From Gymnothorax reevesii (Eukaryota > Chordata > Actinopteri > Anguilliformes > Muraenidae), in the NCBI GenBank assembly GCA_029721435.1, contig CM056583.1, forward strand, positions 76,325,120 to 76,389,119: a DNA stretch of 64,000 nucleotides, given 5' to 3'. The position numbers and the translations under genes were made by a program. Shown piece by piece: positions 25,801-38,800 of the stretch. The notes under the pieces are model-generated. The model had not been told where the DNA came from. It did not search any database and worked only from the letters and a program-made list of their open reading frames with translations. Position 1 is the stretch's first letter; the number at the start of each line of letters is the position of its first letter.

Positions 25801-26310
25801 CCTGAGTCAAGAAAAATAGATAAATAAATCCTTCAGAGCGGCTTGTCAAGTTATTGTGGGCGTGCAAATGGACAAAGGGCAATTAAATGTAAATTTCAAT
25901 ACGATCTGTGTACTGTGAGCTCATGTTGAATCTTCTGAGATGTCCTTCGCTCACTGACTTACAGTGTTTTATCACTTATCCGCTGCAGTGATAGAGCCAA
26001 AAGCTGTTGTTCATATGTTACATATGCAGTCTCCAGAAACTCAGTCGCAAAGTTCTAAATCTCGAAGAACTTGCATTCAACTTGCACAGCGCTGTCTGTT
26101 TGTTGGCTGTTAGGGCAGCTGCAATATCCTGTTTTATTTTCTATGGCTGCGCAAGAAGTAAAAATTCCTGAATAAGTTACTTTGATGTGTTAACACGAAG
26201 GGCATTCGAAGAGATCGATATCTTTGTAGCGTCATTACGGTCTTTGGAGAGCCGCTGTCAAGATGAGTCAGGCGGGAGACAGAACAGAGGCGGGTAAAGA
26301 GGAGTGTGTC

Positions 26311-26346
<36 letters not shown>

Positions 26347-26790
26347 TGCGTTTAATGTTACATTGGGTATTTTATCTTTAATTTATTGCCTGGCTTCCAA
26401 CAGCTAGTATCAGTGAACTGCCAATTTCATGTGAGTTATGATATTGATATTCCTCACAATGGCTACCTGCTAATGGCCACCCGCGTCTAGAGTCCTGAAC
26501 CCTGGAAAAAGTGTACAGTGTTGACCACGTCAAAGCTCGCTCACACATACCTCAATTTGCGTGAGTCCGATGACTGAGTTTTGTATCTGCGGCAGTGACA
26601 AGTGCTTAGAGCACCATGGCAACAGCTGTGTTAGTGTAAGGAGAATATTGAATTTCAGCCTGTGCTCTTACACTGATCTCTCTTGTAACAAACCTTTTAC
26701 CTTCTCTACCATGAGACTGTTGACACGTGAGTTGGGGTATTCTGTACCTCTCCCATAAATGCTTCCTCAGTCCATTAGAGCTGCCCCCAG

Positions 26791-26821
<31 letters not shown>

Positions 26822-29800
26822 AGAACACATTCACATGTGATTGATACAGTACATTACTGTACTGCCTTATGTAAAGAGCCCTCAGTGACATTGAGGTCTC
26901 CCTTGCTGTATAACCACGGTTCACTGCACAGAATATGCACTTTCGTGGAAAGTTTCCATGATAAGTAATGGGAATGGAGGCTTCTTCCTCTCTTGTTGTG
27001 ACCCCTGGCCTCCCCAGGTGGTGGTTGACGACATGGGGAACAAGGAGGTGTATGAGTTTCCCGTTGGCCGCTGGTTTGCCATGGATGAAGACGATGGGAA
27101 GATCCAAAGAGACGTGCTGGTGGGGGGTAGTCAGCCCACGGGTGAGTGCTGGAGATGCGCTGGACTTACACTCCTGAACTCACTCTGGAAATCCCCTTTT
27201 CCCCTTAAACTATGAATTTTCACTTAAGTTTTACCTTAAGTAGGTTCAAAAACTGGAAAAAGCGACCATTTTTATTATCCCCCTGGCATATAATGCGGGG
27301 GGATATAGCGATAGCCATGTCTGTCTGTCTGTCCGTCCGTCTGTCCATAATCATTTCGTTTCCGGGGCAGAACTCAAAAACCGTTCAATATTTCCTCACG
27401 AAATTTGATGTGTAGATTTGATATTTCATGTAGATGTGCCTTTTGGTATTTTGGAATTTCTTGAGCAGTTATTCCATGAATGTGGGGGGCCGAGGGGATC
27501 CGCCATTGCCAGATGGCTCTTGTTCATACTGTCGACCGATGTCCCTAACAATACATATTCTGTATCTGCAAGTTGCAGCACTTCACTGAAGCTACATCAC
27601 ACTTGTACTGAGAGGAATATTCAAACCCAGGATGCTATGCTTTTATGGTCGCAGCATTACATGTAATGGAAAGTAGCTAGATCTTGAGTCATTTTAAGTA
27701 CCTTTCCCTCTAATTCAACAGGCATATTTGGTATTGTTGGAAACCGTGGAAGTTCCACTAGAATTTAAAAGGGTTTGAATACAGCAGCTGCATCTGATAG
27801 ACCCATGTATGGGTTCGTAGGTTTTATAGGGTTAAGATTGTTTTAAAAACACAGGTATGGACCTTTAGTGCAAGAGGTGTGCTTACTTTCGCACAATTTA
27901 CATGGATCGGTTGATGTGAACATCGGCGGAGTATATGCACATAGTAATGAAATTATATGGATTAAAACAGAAATGCTCTGCCCTATTTATGTCACTGCAT
28001 TGCAGTATGTTTGGCAGCCTGAAGTCTTCCCAGACGGCAGGCTCAGGAGACATGCTGTCAGACATTATCATCCCTGATGTAGCCTCATGGTTTATGCTCT
28101 GATGTACAAAGATGGCTAAAGGCTGGAATGGTGCTATATTTGTCAGACAGTAATGCAGGGGTATTATAGTGGTTAGGGAACAGTTCGTGCCTGTAACTTG
28201 GCTATTGAATTTAACCCGGAAAAAAAGGTCAAAACACTGTACTTTTCCACAAGCTAGTCGATATTCACTTGATTTAGTGAATATTCTGCTGTATAATCGG
28301 ATAGAATTTTATTGCAATTCGCTTGTGCATTGAAAGCAATTTTTTGTTGACTCCACTCTTATTTTGAGTCTTGCCTTCATTACCTTTTGACTGTCCCATA
28401 AAGTTCCCCTCATTAAATCAGACCTCACTCTGCACAGACTGAGCCTGTGTGTGTGTGCTGTGCCACCCACTCCCTGCAGGAATTGTGTACAATATCCAGG
28501 TGATGACAGGGGACGTCAGAGGCGCCGGCACCAACTCTAAGATCCACATCATCATGCACGGCTTAAAGGGCATAAAAAACAGTGGGAAGGTGTTTCTGGA
28601 GGGGGGTCAGTTTGAGCGGGGACTCATCGACATCTTCAACGTGGAGATCGCTGCCTTGCTCAGCCCTCTCAGCCGAGTGACCATCGGCCACGACAACTGT
28701 GGGGTCAGCTCAGGCTGGTACTGCGAGAAGGTCGGCCCAGGCTCTCCCTCCTCTCCCTCTCTTGTCTCTCCTCTCTTCCTCTCCTCGACCTCTCTCCTCT
28801 CCTCTCCCCTCCCTCTCCCTCTTCCCTCTTCTCTTTTTCTGTCCTCTCTCCTCTCACCCCCTTTTCTCCTCTCCTCCTCTCTCTCCCTCTCTTCCCTGCC
28901 TCTGCAGTCTGGCTGTAGGCCTGTGGCTCTCAGTCTCAGTTAACCCTTTAGTTTGGGCTGGAGTGGGTGTTTTGTGTCAGTTCTTTCTTTAACCCTTTTA
29001 ACAGTGAGCAGAACTCGGGGTCACAAAAGGAAGTTGGCCGAGGGTAGATTTAGCACTGATATTAGGAAATATTTTTTCACCCAGGAAGTGATCACAGTGT
29101 AGAATAGCTTGCCTGGCCAGATCATAGAGGCAGAAACTCTGGGGGTTTTCAAGTCCCGGCTTGATTTAGAGCTGGAAACCATCTTGTCTTTGAGTATCTG
29201 AACTGTTAGGTTCACTTTAGTGAGAGGAAAATGGCAGGCCTAGTTGGGCCTGTTGTTGCTACTCGTTATGTTATATAACTGCCTGCTCAGTTAATTGGTA
29301 GAGCACATTTTCTAATTGATAGATGTGTTGAACGTAACTGATTTGAGTTTTTCAGCCCAACATACCTCAGCCAAGTGTTAGAGATGACTCTGTCGGGTCA
29401 GGTTCAACACCTCTTTCAATTAGATAGGTTGACGTCCACCAAAAGGTTGAAGGTAGTTAAAGGGTTAATGAGTTTAATTTTCAGTCAGTCTGCTAACACA
29501 GAACCCCATTTAATTCATTTTTAATCTATTTTTCCCCCATTCACTGCAGGTTGTGATAACTCATTTTCACAAATGCAGGTCAATTCCTTGTTGGTTTTGG
29601 CTGCATCTCTTTTGTGTTTCAATGTTGTCCTGGTTGTAGCCTCATCTGATTCTGCTCTAAAGTGGTCTTTTTAACCCCTTTGCGCAGAATACAAATAATG
29701 CCAAATTTTCCTGTTGTGCATGAGCCCATTTAGGCCTTATAACTCAGTATTTGTGTCACAGAGACTCTGTAAAATTATACCAGTCAAGCAAGACATTTGG

Positions 29801-32800
29801 AAATTCAATTACAGTATTATTTAGGAATTCAATTTTGGAATTTATGGACGCCGGGGTCTATATCTGCGCAAATTCAGAAAGATTATCCCCCATTGTGTCT
29901 TAGGTGATAGTGTACTGTCCCTTTACTGGGACAGAGCAGACGTTTCCCTGTGGGAAGTGGCTGGACGAGGACGAAGGGGACGGCCTTATCGAAAGGGAGC
30001 TGTACGAGATGGTCTCCCTCAGGCAGAAGAAGCAGAAGAGTAGGCCGTCCGTCCGACTTTCCTCATCCTTCCTTTGCTTTCTCTACTGGCTGTGTTCTTC
30101 TGTCTGACATGCGCAGAGATTACTGAACTGTGAAGTTGTCCTCAACAAGAAGCAGACTGGTTTAGCTTCAGTTAGAAGGTATTAATGGCAACTTTGTCAC
30201 TCAAGTTCGATCCGTTTTAAGCTCATTCAACTCTCTCAGGTTTGACATGGTTTTACGGAACCATTTCGAAACTTCAGTCACGTAATCGAGCAATGTTTGT
30301 CCCGCCAAAAAAGAAAAATCTTTATTTAACGCAGGAAAGTTTGAATGCTCATTGAGAGTATTTTGCGTCGTTCTGTGATAGGAGAAGGTGAGACGCTTGT
30401 TATTGAGAATAAAATATGACAGACATGCATATTTTTACACAATGAGTGAAATTGATATTTCCATTTGCACATGCCGTTAGATTTGGGTAGCCTATATTTG
30501 GTTGTGAAGTGCCATTATGTACGATTAAAACTGCTTATGAAGACCACAAAGGAAAAAGAATCAAGAGTCCAAATTTACCATTTTTGTATATTTTATATAT
30601 TACATATTATTATAATATTTGTAGAATAATATTTATATTTTTGCATGTTTTTTCAGCGCTTTCTTTCTAAGATCGTTTTGAATTTTTAATTCAGCATTTC
30701 TCCACAACGTGAAAATGTGTCTCTGATCATTTTTCCACTGTGGTCCTCATGTGTATCTCACACTAGCTTTGTTAAATAGCCAATATCCATTCCTGCAGTG
30801 GACCAAAAGTTTTCCTCCACTTGCTGTGACATTTGAAAAATGAGCGTCTATTAGAGGTCTATTTTCAATAATATGAAAACAACTATATATCATCACCCCC
30901 TCGAGCAGAGAAGCAGGTCAGATCACTCCATGCATCAAATAACTGTGAAATTAAATTATCATAATGTTTGAGTTTTTCACTTAAGATGTTCAACTCCTGA
31001 TGGACAAATGGACAAATTTCAAACAAAAATAGCAGTCACCTCTCTGGGATTCTAAGACATAAGATGTGTAGCACTGGCTCTATTAAATCAAAATGAATTA
31101 AATAAATTACCATGTGTATATTCATGATAAATGATGGCATTCAAAGCATCAGTAATGATGATCAGTTGTTGAGGCTTATCATTGGGTATATCAGTTCAAA
31201 ATATATTAGCTGCAGTAGAAGTTTCTGGTAGAAATATTTTGAAATTTATCAAAATTGTTCGGGTATGGGATTATGGACTCCGGCACGCGCACAGGCAGAT
31301 GGAAGATAACCAAAGTTTATTAAGACAGATCTTTGGCAGCCAGAGGTCAAATCCAGATAGGCAGAAATTAGGCGCAAAATCACAATCTAAAAGTCTTTGG
31401 TCAGAATACAGGCAGTTCAAAACACCTGAGAGGGCAGGCTGAGGCACCAAATCACAGACCGCAATCCAAAATCAAGATGACAGGACAAGGATCAATAACA
31501 TGGTGCATCGTGAAACTAGAACAGGGTCAGGAACAAAAATGCAAAACCAGAAAGACAGACTGGGTCTAAACAGGCGGGCAGAATAAAATGACTGGGCCAC
31601 AGCAGAAACAAAAATCTACTTTGGTGACCTCACAGGGTATAACCACAGAAGACTGAAATGAGAAAAGAAGACACAGGTGAGGAATGAGGGAAGTGGAATG
31701 CAGTAAAGGAGGGGTGAGATAATGAGGCAATTAAACAATTAATCAGGACGGGGAAGAAGAAGGAAGGGAAATTTGAAGAAAGGCACATGCACATGGAAAA
31801 GAGAGGTGAACACAGAAACAAAGATGCCCAAAAGAAACCAAAGTTGAACAGGCAAGGAAGATACAAATATTAATTACAAGCACTGATTGAAGTGTTTTCA
31901 AATAGTTGTTGCTTCAAAGGTTTTAAAATCGTTTCAAAAGTTCAAAATCGCCATCCCTACTCAGAGGGTAAATTTATTCTGCGTCAAACTAAACTGAGCA
32001 AAATAAATTATGTAGATGATGGCCTCTTAGTAACGAACTGTCATGATCAAAAATAATATCAAGCTACATCCATCAACCGTAATTTAAGATCGCTCTCCTG
32101 TGCATGCACGTAAATTTATGTGACGCATTATGCTAAGTTATAAATAGAATTTTTCAAAGCCAGTTGAATAACCATCAACATGTCAGTCATCAGCAGAACC
32201 TAGCTTTGTACGGACTTCATCAGTTACTTTCACCTGCAGTCTGGTATATAACTAATTATTGCAATTTCCAACATCTTACATTTGTACAGCTATACATCAG
32301 CTTAAGGATTTGCTTTTTATCGGTCTGATCTAAGTTCATATTGTATTCAGGTGAACCATTCGGATGCAATATTTAGCCGGCAATGTTCAATGCCATCCCT
32401 GATTATTACATCCCTGTATTAATGAATAAAACTATTAAAAGCAGCAGTGCCTGATTATATTTTCAGGCAGTTATTCACAGGAGAGCCACATTTCCTGTGC
32501 TTTTGTCCCTCGCCAGAGCATCCTTGGTCTTTGTGGATCTGGACCTCTGACGTAAAAGGCGCCGGAACAGATGCGCAGGTCTTCCTGCAGATTTATGGGG
32601 AGAAGGGCAAGTCTGATGAAATGAGACTGGAGAACAACTCGGACAGCTTTGAACAGGGTCAGTTAGATAAGTTCATGGTAAGTCTGACGCGACGGTGGGG
32701 GCGTCAATGAGAAAGTCTGTATTTGGGCCGCCAGCAAGTTTGTCCCTCTGAGTTGTCACGAGGTTTCATTGTGTTTGCCTGTGTTTGTTGCGGACATCCA

Positions 32801-35800
32801 CAGATTGAAATGCCCGATATTGGGAAGATATTAAAGCTCCGTATTTGGCATGAGAAGAGACACCCATTTGCTGGCTGGCATTTGGACAGGGTGAGAAACA
32901 AAAATGAAGTTTCAATGAATTTTAATTACGAAAGAAGGAAATGGTATTTCATGAATGTTTGTGATATACACTGTAAAACATGACTTTAAATCTTCGTACC
33001 ATATTCTAGTAGTAATGCTAATGTAGTTTTTTTTTTTTTAATCACCCTTATAGCAGACTTCAAAGAATTGCTTAAGCTGTAATGAAAAAAATAGAGTAAA
33101 TGAATTGGAAGAAATGCGAATAATGAGATTCCCCCTTTCTTCACCAAGGCCACAGTAATGAAGACACTGACAAAAGAGAAGTATTCATTCAGCTGCGGGC
33201 GTTGGCTGGACATTAATGAGGATGACAACGAGATTGTTCGAGAGCTACCCGCAACAGGAGATCTCATTCCTGAACCTCTGCCACGTAAGATCATGAGAAC
33301 TCGTGTTCCCCAATGTAGTGGCCGTCGTAATTTTGTAGAGGTGATTTGTTGTCATCATTTGCATTAGCATGGGTCTGCCGTGCTTGCTTGCTGAAAGGTA
33401 TTCTTCTGCAGGTCGTTGTGGGAAAAGGGACAAATCATTTATAAGACAAACATTTGGCTGTTCTGCGGAGGCTGGAAATCTTAAATAAGCCGATGTGCAA
33501 ATTTGAAAATTGTCAGACACTGTTCTTTTTTTTTTTAAATGGGAGTGCTTTAATGCAACAGGATGAATTTCAGTCAAATTGGAGTATTTACACCTGATTA
33601 ATCTAATTTATGTTTACGTTTTGCCTGTTAATGACTGGGGGGTCGCGTGACGCATTGCACAATTTATGCGTGTCATCGACCTGTTCTGATAATGATGTCT
33701 CACAGACGCCTGTGAAATGTCTGTCTGGTTCTGCAGTGATAAAGTACCGCATCACCATATATACGGGGAACGTCAGTGGCAGTGGAACAGATGCCAGTGT
33801 CTTTCTCTGTCTGATCGGAGACCTGGGCGACACTGGGGAACGTCTAATGTTTACGAGCAAGAACAATGTCAACAAGTTTGAGAAGGGGAATGTGAGTGTG
33901 AACCTGTTCTAAGGCCTAAAGGTCTTCTGTCCTCTGCCTTTTCATGTATTTCAGATTTTCTTTAATTTATTTGCTGTGTTGAATTTCAGAATAACTCCTG
34001 GTAATGAGACATTTCCACGAATTCCATGGATTAGCTTCCTTCAGTTTTGGGAATTGAGTTCTCAGGTCTAGTTGTCGCTGCAGAATTTTTTAACATTGGC
34101 CGCCAATAAGATCATATGAAAGGTCTGCTCTGTGTGCTATTGCTAATTGGCTGCAATTACTATGGGAGCTAGGTAGTGCTAATTTGTTTTATTATATGTT
34201 CACAATGACGTGTTCAGTGTTGAGTTAAATTCCTGCTGTGTCTTATGAAAGGATTACCCAGGCTATAGTGTCTCAGTTGGTAGAGGCACCATACATGATG
34301 CAGGAATACGCCTTTTAGATTCAGACAAATGAAAGCCAGTTGCTGGTAGAGTCATTGCTAATTGGGTAATAGCTGATTGAGTTTTTTAGGCTATGAGGGG
34401 GTTCATTCGTTAGGGATCTGCATTTATCTGCTATCGAGCGGTTCCCGAGTGGGGCACCTATCGACTACGTATGAAAGGCCTTCTTCTAACTCTGCGCAAA
34501 TTTGGCTACAGTGTTTGGTGTGAAAATAGTCAGGCTAGTGGCATCTTTTTTTCCCGAGGAGGACTGAAAATGCCTACTCTCTCTCAAATTGGCGGTGGAG
34601 GTTCTGCAACTATGGTTTTAGATTATAGGAAATTCCTATGTTTATGTTTACTGAAAGAGGGATTGCCCAGGATCTGTGGGTAATGTAACCTTGCATATAT
34701 ATATATATTTTTTTGTTTGTTTGTTTTTTTTTTTACTTTTAATTGATGATATATAGGGGAAAATGTTTTTTTTCTGGTGTACACCTTTACTGAATAGGGT
34801 CATACTTCATCCAAGCTTTAATCACACAAGGCAGCTGTTGAATTGCTCAATTCTTTGTGTAATGCATAATCAATATATTCAATAGAGCCACGTAATTTAA
34901 CACATTAAACAGCATTTAATCTGAGTTCAGCCAGTATTGAATAATGGCACTGAACTGCATCTTTTCATAACACCCAACATATTCACTTACAGGATTGCCA
35001 CGGTGTGGTGAAACTCTGATACATTATCAGTGATAGTGGTAACTGAGATGAGGCTATTCTCTCTGGGTGCGGCCCACAGGCTGACGAGTTCCTGATCGAG
35101 GCCGTGTCGCTGGGGCAGGTGCGCAGGGTCCGGATCGGGCACGACGGGCGGGGCGGCGGCTGTGGATGGTTCCTGGATAAGGTGCTGGTCAGAGAAGAGG
35201 GCCAGCCTGAGTCTCAGGCCGTGGAGTTCCCCTGTAATCGGTAAAATGGCCGTTCAGGGAACAAAGGCAAACACACCCTGATGGCGGTATTCCGATATCC
35301 TCTCTTAAGTAGCGCCCTTAGCTAATGAACCAGCATCTTGTTACAAATGGGGACAAATACTCAGTAACAGGGCCTCTGAAACAGCACTTGTAACCAGATC
35401 TTACCTCCCAAACTAGGATCACTGGGCTTTGTACATAAAAATCTGCATAAATATAAGAGTTCATTGACTTTTTTGACAAGAAGTTGGAGGAATTAGTTTG
35501 TTTAAAGGAGGGGCCGAGTTCTCGGAAGTAGATTAGGCTTGGTACTTGACAATAATCTATTTTGAATGATGATGTCCATGTCAAAGATAGGACTTTAGTC
35601 CAGGACAGCGCAGTCTATGTCTCTGAAACCACCCCTTCATAGTAATAAATGACTTATTTGCACATTAGTCTGAAGACAAAGCAGTACATATTCTAAAACA
35701 ATTCTTATTTTCCAGTTGGCTTGACCAAAATGAAGATGACGGGCAGATTGTTCGGGAGTTGGTGCCAGCTGGGGATGGGCTGCGCCTTCATAGTAAGTGC

Positions 35801-38800
35801 ATTTTCTCACTCGGCTTATCACACCATGTTCACCTTTAACCCATACCACCAATTCTTTCAGATAATTAGTTGAGAATCTCCTTGATGTTCCTGAGAATGA
35901 ATTTTGTTCTCCTGCTCTTTATTTATTTTTGTGTTCGGGGACATATTGTAATTGTCCAGTTTCCTGTGTGCGTGCGCATCCGCATCGGCGTTCCCACCAT
36001 TTCAGGACCATAACTCGGAAACTGTCCGATATATTTCCATGAAAATATGCACACATTTGCAACAGGTCATGCAGATGTGCCTTTTGCTATTTTGAGGCTA
36101 TTATATATTCTAGTTTCTAAATGTTGGTGAACATCAGTGAGGGGAGGCAGTGTTGGGGTGGGGGGAGAATTTTTTTTTTTGCCTTGAAAGCAATCTCTAG
36201 TTCCATGGATGGTTTTCATGTTTTTATTGTAATAACAGTAGAGCTTGTGTAGGTGGAATGGAGGTGATTAATATGATGTCTGTTTGCTCTCAGACATCAG
36301 CTACCACATCGCTGTGAAAACAGGCAATATCAGTGGTGCGAGCTCTGATTCCAAGGTCTTTGTTAAACTCTATGGGGAGAAGGGTGACACCAGCAGGATG
36401 ATGCTGGTCGTCTCTGACAACGACCTACGCAACTACTTCGAGACAGGCCGGGTCGACGTTTTCAATATCGAAACATTTGATATTGGAAGAGTAAGTCCTC
36501 TTTCCAGGAGTAGAACCATTGAAATTGTTTCTCTATTACTTGCTATCTCATATTATCAGACCACTTGTTTAAAATGCGATTCATTGTCTCTGTTGTCTGC
36601 ATGGTCACTTTGTTTGCATCGTTTTTCCCGGCCTCTGGTGTTTCCTAACAGATCAACCGCCTCCTGATTGGACACAATAATGAGGGCTTACGGGCGGGCT
36701 GGTTTTTAGACAGTGTCCAGATCACGGTTCCAGTTCATGGGCTGCAGTACATGTTCCCCAGTCATCGTTGGCTTTGTAAAGACGAGGCAGATGGGAAGGT
36801 GGAGGTGGAGATCTATCCAAGCGAGATCATCGAAATGGAGAAATGTACATAAGCACATTTTAACTTCATGTTGTATTTTACGAGGGGCTGGTGCCACATT
36901 GCATGCATTATAAGGAAAGATATAAAAGACCAATACCTGGCCCCTGAGGCACATACAATGTGTTTTTTGTTTGGGTGGGGGTTTGGCTGTGTCTAGAATT
37001 TTTAAAAACCTTGGTGAAGCCTGGCAAATACTTCTACTGGGGTACATTTGAGAATTTGTCTTGTCTCCTTTGGTGAGAGTTTTCAACATGGCATTTAGCT
37101 CAATTTTGAATGATATTATTAGCGATAATAATGAGGTCAGGCGCTGAACTTCTTTTCAGAAGCTCTGTGATCATTCTGAGCTGCTTCATAGAAAAAGATG
37201 TTGAAGGTTAACTGAGAACTAATACAATACGCTACATCAAATCAGCACGAAATTTCTTGACTGAATGAATTATTCTACGATTGCCGGATGAATGGTAATT
37301 GCACCGAGCCTGACGTAAGTTCTGTCTTCTCTCCAGTGATTAATTATGAGATTACAGTGATCACTGGCGACGTCCGGGCAGCTGGCACCAATGCCAATGT
37401 GTATATTCAGATTTATGGAGAGGATGGGAAAACAGAGCTCATCACCTTGAAGAGTCGCTCTAACAACTTCGAAAGAGGGACCACTGAGATATTTAAGGTA
37501 TTCATTATGAGAGCATTTGTGTCTTATGATTCCAGGAACATAGCATAAGGCTGTAATAAAGATTTTTCATTTTATGGGAAACAATTCATCATAGATCTTG
37601 TTGAAACACAATTATTCAGAGGTTTAAAATTAAATGCTGACTATTTTGCATTTTAGTGAAAGTGAGTGGCTGGGTATTTTTGCTGAGTGCAATATATGGC
37701 AGCTCAAATCAGTTATGAATAATCAGCAGCTACGGTACATAAGACGCCTCATATTTCATATTATCCTCAACTTAACTTATGACTTAAGCAATATTTGGCT
37801 TTTTACGTTGAGGGCAAATGTTGACTGCGTGGTTCGTGCTTTTAATGTGAACTGAACTGAAACGTGATGACCTTCACAGATTGAGGCTTTGGATGTGGGC
37901 AAGATTCTGAAGATACGAATTGGTCACGACGGGTCAGGCATCGGCGATGGGTGGTACCTTGAGAAGGTGGACGTCAAGCGCATGACGACGGCCGTGGTGC
38001 AGAAGGAGGTGAAGAAGGAGGACAAGAAAGACAAGAAGAAGAAGAAAAAGAGGAAGGAGGAAGAGGAAGAGGAGGAGCCTGTGATGGAGCTGCAGGACGT
38101 GGTGCAGATGTACAACTTTCCCTGTGAGCGATGGCTGGCCCGAGATGAGGAGGATGGAGAGCTGGTGGTGGAGCTACTCCCTGAAGATGGAGGAGAATTG
38201 GAAGGTGGGGCTTTACTGGAGGGGAGAGAGATTCTTACAACAGATTAGTATTGGTATTGGCTGAGAAATATGTTTATCAGTTTTATTTTGATATTGAGAT
38301 ATTCATTGTTTCATTTTTTCATTCATTGTTTATTTGAAGGATCACCCCTTGAGATGGAACATCTCTTTTTCAAGACCAGATTTTTGATATTGTATTATCG
38401 ATTTGTGATATATTTGTCCTTTTCCTGGTTACCCCTCAGCCCTCAAGGCTGACAGGGTATTGCTATCCTTCGCGCGGTTGGGCAGGTGGGCGGGCGGGCG
38501 GGCTGGCGTCTCCAAAAACTTTGACATGGGGCTGAGGGGTATTCCGTGCATTGCACGCCTATTTTTTTTTCATGTCTGCAGTGCAGTAATGGGATACAGT
38601 TTTCTGAAGTTAATGAACTGTTCTCTCTTTGCTGCTCTGTTATTTACCTCTGCCTTCTTTAACATTTATTTGCTTTACTAATGATTATTTATCAACAATA
38701 TTGCGTGTAAATATCTTATGAAAGCAGGAATAGTCATCTCTCCAATATCAACACAATACTTATAGTTAGATATTTAGTCAAAAATACTGTGATGTTTGAT

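Noticed and set aside
28699..28992. Ser/Leu/Pro-rich ORFs past exon 8
   Set aside because: They are readings of the CT-rich tract in intron 8.
34262..34345. tRNA gene
   Set aside because: Only an A-box-like stretch is present; no B-box, no cloverleaf could be drawn. At most a SINE remnant.
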